This document shows, piece after piece, positions 60,897 through 64,000 of a stretch of 64,000 nt of DNA. Source of the stretch: Hippasteria phrygiana. Lineage: Eukaryota; Echinodermata; Asteroidea; Valvatida; Goniasteridae. A program made the translations under genes and the position numbers. Each line of letters begins with the position of its first letter. Position 1 is the stretch's first letter. The notes below the pieces were generated by a model that was given only the letters and a program-made list of their open reading frames with translations, was not told the origin of the DNA and did no database searches. The stretch covers positions 372,001 to 436,000 of the forward strand of contig JAZGUH010000551.1 in the NCBI GenBank assembly GCA_037893225.1, in the 5' to 3' direction.

Positions 60897-61200
60897 GCGA
60901 CGGATCCAGGAATTATTGCTGTGGGGGGGGGGGGGGGGGGGGGGGGGGGGGTCAGACCCGTCAGATTTTTGTTATGTCCGATTTTTGCGGACAGCCGGAC
61001 ATATAGGTAATGCAGCACATTGTGACTGATGCACTTACCATTAACGTTCACCACATACAGATAATAACCCCTGCAGAATGTTATCTTTTTGTATTATTAC
61101 TGTAATTATTATAATTGATTTTATGTCACAGGAGGAGGGGTTTCGACCACCCCATCCCCCCCACCACCCCCGGGATCCGCTCCTGGAAACCCTGATAGTG
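60897..61200. repeat. poly-G tract and G/C-tract MITE remnants
   Basis: GACGGATCCAGGAATT followed by a G30-like run (60922-60951) and, at 61130-61195, GGAGGAGGGGTTTCGACC with CCCGGGATCCGCTCCTGG. Same group as 5541 and 44870. Confidence 0.6.
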
Positions 61201-62414
61201 ACAGACCAGTATTGGAGTATAGGCGTCCCCGTAACCTACGATACCTGATTATTCGAGCTGAAGTCCCCACCATGGATGCCCCTCTTCCCACCACCCAGCA
61301 TGGTACATTTAAGTGCAGACGTTCCAAATTATTGGTTTGCCAGAATCACATACAGGAGTCTGACACCTTTCAGAGGACTTATTGCCTCCTTTAATGTCTT
61401 CCCCTTCCTTAAACCCTTGCCACACTTATACCATCTCCTATAGAGTACCGAAATGATGACGTCAATCAATGCAATGTTTGGAACCAGAATACATTCTAAG
61501 CTGCATTTGTTTGGAACCAGTTGTCGCACCTAGAGTGGCTTTTAACCTTGTATTGGGCGACTTCCATAAAAGGAAGTCATCCAAAGAACTTGCAAACAAT
61601 ACCTTAACACGGTGTCTGGTGTTCTGTAAGTCTGTACACATGATTTGTTTGTTTGTTCCAGCAAAATGAACACCTAATAAAGAATACTCTTTAACACCCC
61701 CCCCCCCCAAAAAAAATAAAAATCAATACACAGTGGGGATTTTGTCACAGTGCTTGTCTGTGTTTGTGTAAGTTAGGCCCTAGTTTTTATTACATTTCCA
61801 AAATATTGTTTCGAAACCGAGTTTTTAAATGCTTTAAAATTTGTAAATATTTTTGATGATTATATACGAAACAAATTTGAGAAAAACAGTAGTAAAATTG
61901 TAGCACGTTACAAGTTTATATACAACACAATAACATGTACAATTCAGACATATTTATCTGTGTTTGTATTATTTAGTGAAGTACTTTGTGGATGAATGTA
62001 AAAGTAAAAAAAAAGGTTTGTGTACTCTGGCGAAATATTTGTTATTCCCATCTGGTTCAGCCGATAAATTAAAAAATTGCATATCAGTCGGGAGCTTCTC
62101 AATTTTTTTTCCATTTAGCAATCCGTGTAGATGACATGTATAAATGTAAATGACATTTATAAATTTGTGTTTTTCCCCCATGTTATTTTGTAAATGGGAC
62201 AGCAATTGAACTCGATCGATCTTTACGATTTTATGAAAATGTACGAACAGACAAAACAAAAGTTAAAGATTGCTGTGAACATGCATTTTGGGTGTGGTTC
62301 CCTGAGAAATGAATTTTCAAACGGAGTTGCAAAATTCATCAAACAAACCACGAGGGAAACTGACTAGGTAAATTCGACCGGAGGTCACAGGTTCAAATCC
62401 CGCTCCTGCCATTT

Positions 62415-62622
62415 TCTCATACCCAGCAGGATATGGGGCAGAGGGGTACCCCCCTTTTGTCCCTATATACCCTATACACTCTCCAGACTATTGTTACCTA
62501 ACACATCGCCCCCTAGACATCTGAAAAGAATTCCTGAGATTCCGGGAACACAATGACCAACACAAAAGAGGGGGGGGGGGGGGGGTTCCCTCTGCCCTAT
62601 ATCGGGCATCGTATGATTTTTC
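62415..62622. repeat. MITE insertion specific to copy C
   Basis: ATACCCAGCAGGATATGGGGCAGAGGG at the left is roughly inverted against CCCTCTGCCCTATATCGGGC at the right, with a G17 run. Copy B reads straight from CTGCCATTTT to TCTTTACACTTTG across this site. Confidence 0.8.
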
Positions 62623-62767
62623 TTTACACTTTGAACTTGAAGAAACAAAATGAGTTGGTAAACATTTTTTGGAGCTTTCCAGTGAGACCGACGACTGACG
62701 ATAAGTTATGAATTTTGAATTAGGAGTGGTGCTGGTACGCTCCTATTTCACACTGCATTAATGTAAA

Positions 62768-63020
62768 TGGGTCATTCCATAAATTTGGGGTCCAAAAGTG
62801 TGACACTTTTTTGGTGCCCCTGTTACACTTGACCTGTATCATTCAAATTGACTTCACACTATTTTTAAAACTTATTTGGCAGGTACTTTGCTTTACACAA
62901 TCACTCTTAGAGAAGGCATTAAAGAATGTGTCCAGAATTGCAGAATCTTACACATGTCACTGTGTAACAGGGACACAAAAAATGTCACACTTTTGGACCC
63001 CCAATTTAGAGAATGACCCA
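62768..63020 (+). repeat. MITE 'GGGTCATTCCATAAATT', copy in duplication C
   Basis: Nearly identical to 25859-26112 because it was carried along in the segmental duplication, so it is not an independent insertion. Confidence 0.85.
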
Positions 63021-63400
63021 AATGTCAAGACCACAATATCATGCGAGTATTAACAAAATTTAATTGTGTATTATTCGCCTGTAAGTCTATATGTGAGTGT
63101 GACAAGGAAGTTTAGGTAAAAATGTTCCTGCCTGCCCAAATAGAAATCAATGTGTGGGATAGCTGAATGCATTCTACTGATCGTGAATGAATAGTTGATC
63201 ATGAATTCTCTTCAATGTGTTCCTCCGTGCGAGGAGCTGAGGCGGGGTCAGCAAAGTTCAACACAAACCATTGCAGTTGCTGTATTTTCAACAATTTACA
63301 AGCTCCAGACAGCTGATGTATGAGGATGGTCTAAAAACTTATTTTATTCTCCATTATAAACGGAGTAGTTACATCTGTGCCCCAGTAGGACTGACTAAAC

Positions 63401-63464
63401 ATGACATCCAGGAATCTTCTCCACTTGTCTTTGGTCATTTTACTTTTCTTTACCTTCAGACAAG
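63401..63464 (+). CDS. signal-peptide first exon, copy C (likely start of the next paralogue)
   Basis: [19 protein letters not shown] plus two residues, phase 1, donor CAAG/GTGAGT, almost identical to exon 1 of the receptor gene at 26494. Its body exons, if present, lie beyond the window end at 64000. Confidence 0.65.
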
Positions 63465-63814
63465 GTGAGTTTAAGATTATTTCTGGTACCAGGAAGTACA
63501 TCGAAATTACTCTGCAGGAGTTAGTAAGAGATTTGTTGTATAATTTAACTTGTAGGGCGGTTACAGTATCGCTGAATACACTTTAATAATGATCTTTTTT
63601 AGGCATATATATATAGTATAGTTTCTGAAAAATTGCAGTGTTTAGTTTTCCACAAATTGCAGTTTTTAGTTTCCCACAGGGGCAAATGACAAACATTAAA
63701 AAAAGAAACCTTTGTTTCGCATAGCTTTCCAGGCATGCGTTACCTCGGGCCCCGGCCCACGCCGTCAGACGCTCAGCTCGCTCAGCTCGTTTCGGGTCAC
63801 TGTTTATTTGCAAG

Positions 63815-63930
63815 CGCGGATCCGGGGGGGGGGAGGGGGCGTCGCGGGGCACGTTCCCCCCGGTAAATTTAGTCAAAAAAAGGGGGGTGGGGAGAGAGGA
63901 GGAGGGAGCACAACCTCCTTAAAAAAATAC
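63815..63930. repeat. G-tract MITE fragment
   Basis: GCGCGGATCCGGGGGGGGGG followed by purine-rich sequence. Same group as 60897-61200. Confidence 0.55.
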
Positions 63931-64000
63931 TGGCGCCGATATTAAACATCTGCTGTGTCTACATTTTGGCATACTTGAAAAAGAACTATACTAAAAATGC

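Larger units (their letters stand above)
61534..63690 (+). repeat. segmental duplication copy C
   Basis: The most complete copy: GGCTTTTAACCTTGTATTGGG at the left; the AT-rich block shared with A (61720-62080); the block shared with B (62065-62770); the MITE 62768-63020; then the signal-peptide exon and the GAAAAATTGCAGT...AGTTTTTAGTTTCCCACA end. It has a 205-bp element at ~62415-62622 that copy B lacks. Confidence 0.88.

Overview
The window is nuclear DNA of an intron-rich, AT-rich marine invertebrate. Short canonical GT/AG exons sit in long introns packed with foldback MITEs, tRNA-derived SINE pieces, minisatellites and runs of the TACATGTA type. The protein content (a deuterostome-like Su(H)/RBPJ, fucolectin modules joined to a Tie-like ectodomain, a Penelope-like retroelement) fits an echinoderm best. 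The species is inferred, not shown.

Layout: (1) 1-5.3 kb holds repeats and probably upstream or intron sequence of the first gene. (2) 5.3-13.1 kb, plus strand: nine exons of the Notch-pathway transcription factor RBPJ/CSL (508 residues visible; the initiator exon is not identified). (3) 13.1-20 kb is intergenic, with MITEs and a deleted Tc1/mariner-type element that has ~190-bp terminal inverted repeats. (4) 20-27 kb: two copies (A, B) of a duplicated gene 5' end, each carrying the same 21-residue signal-peptide exon, separated by a frameshifted Penelope-like element (RT plus GIY-YIG) on the minus strand. (5) 26.5-55.8 kb, plus strand: a complete 37-exon receptor-type tyrosine phosphatase gene of 1804 codons whose reading frame closes exactly across all exons. 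(6) 55.8-64 kb is intergenic, with two further signal-peptide exons (D at 59.3 kb, C at 63.4 kb) whose downstream exons would lie outside the window.

The main discovery is the receptor. In order it encodes a signal peptide, three fucolectin-like (F5/8-type) domains, two Ig-like domains, EGF-like modules and three FN3 domains, then a transmembrane helix and tandem PTP domains. The Ig/EGF part closely resembles the ectodomain of Tie receptor kinases, but the intracellular part is a phosphatase. D1 looks catalytically intact, D2 has lost the WPD aspartate, and the tail ends in YANL, resembling the Grb2-binding tail of RPTP alpha. All introns between the ectodomain modules are phase 1, as expected for exon shuffling. 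The repeated first exons indicate a locally duplicated family or alternative first exons.

Several splice sites are embedded in tandem repeats: the RBPJ exon-7 donor, the acceptor of the receptor's transmembrane exon, and an acceptor in the D2 phosphatase region.
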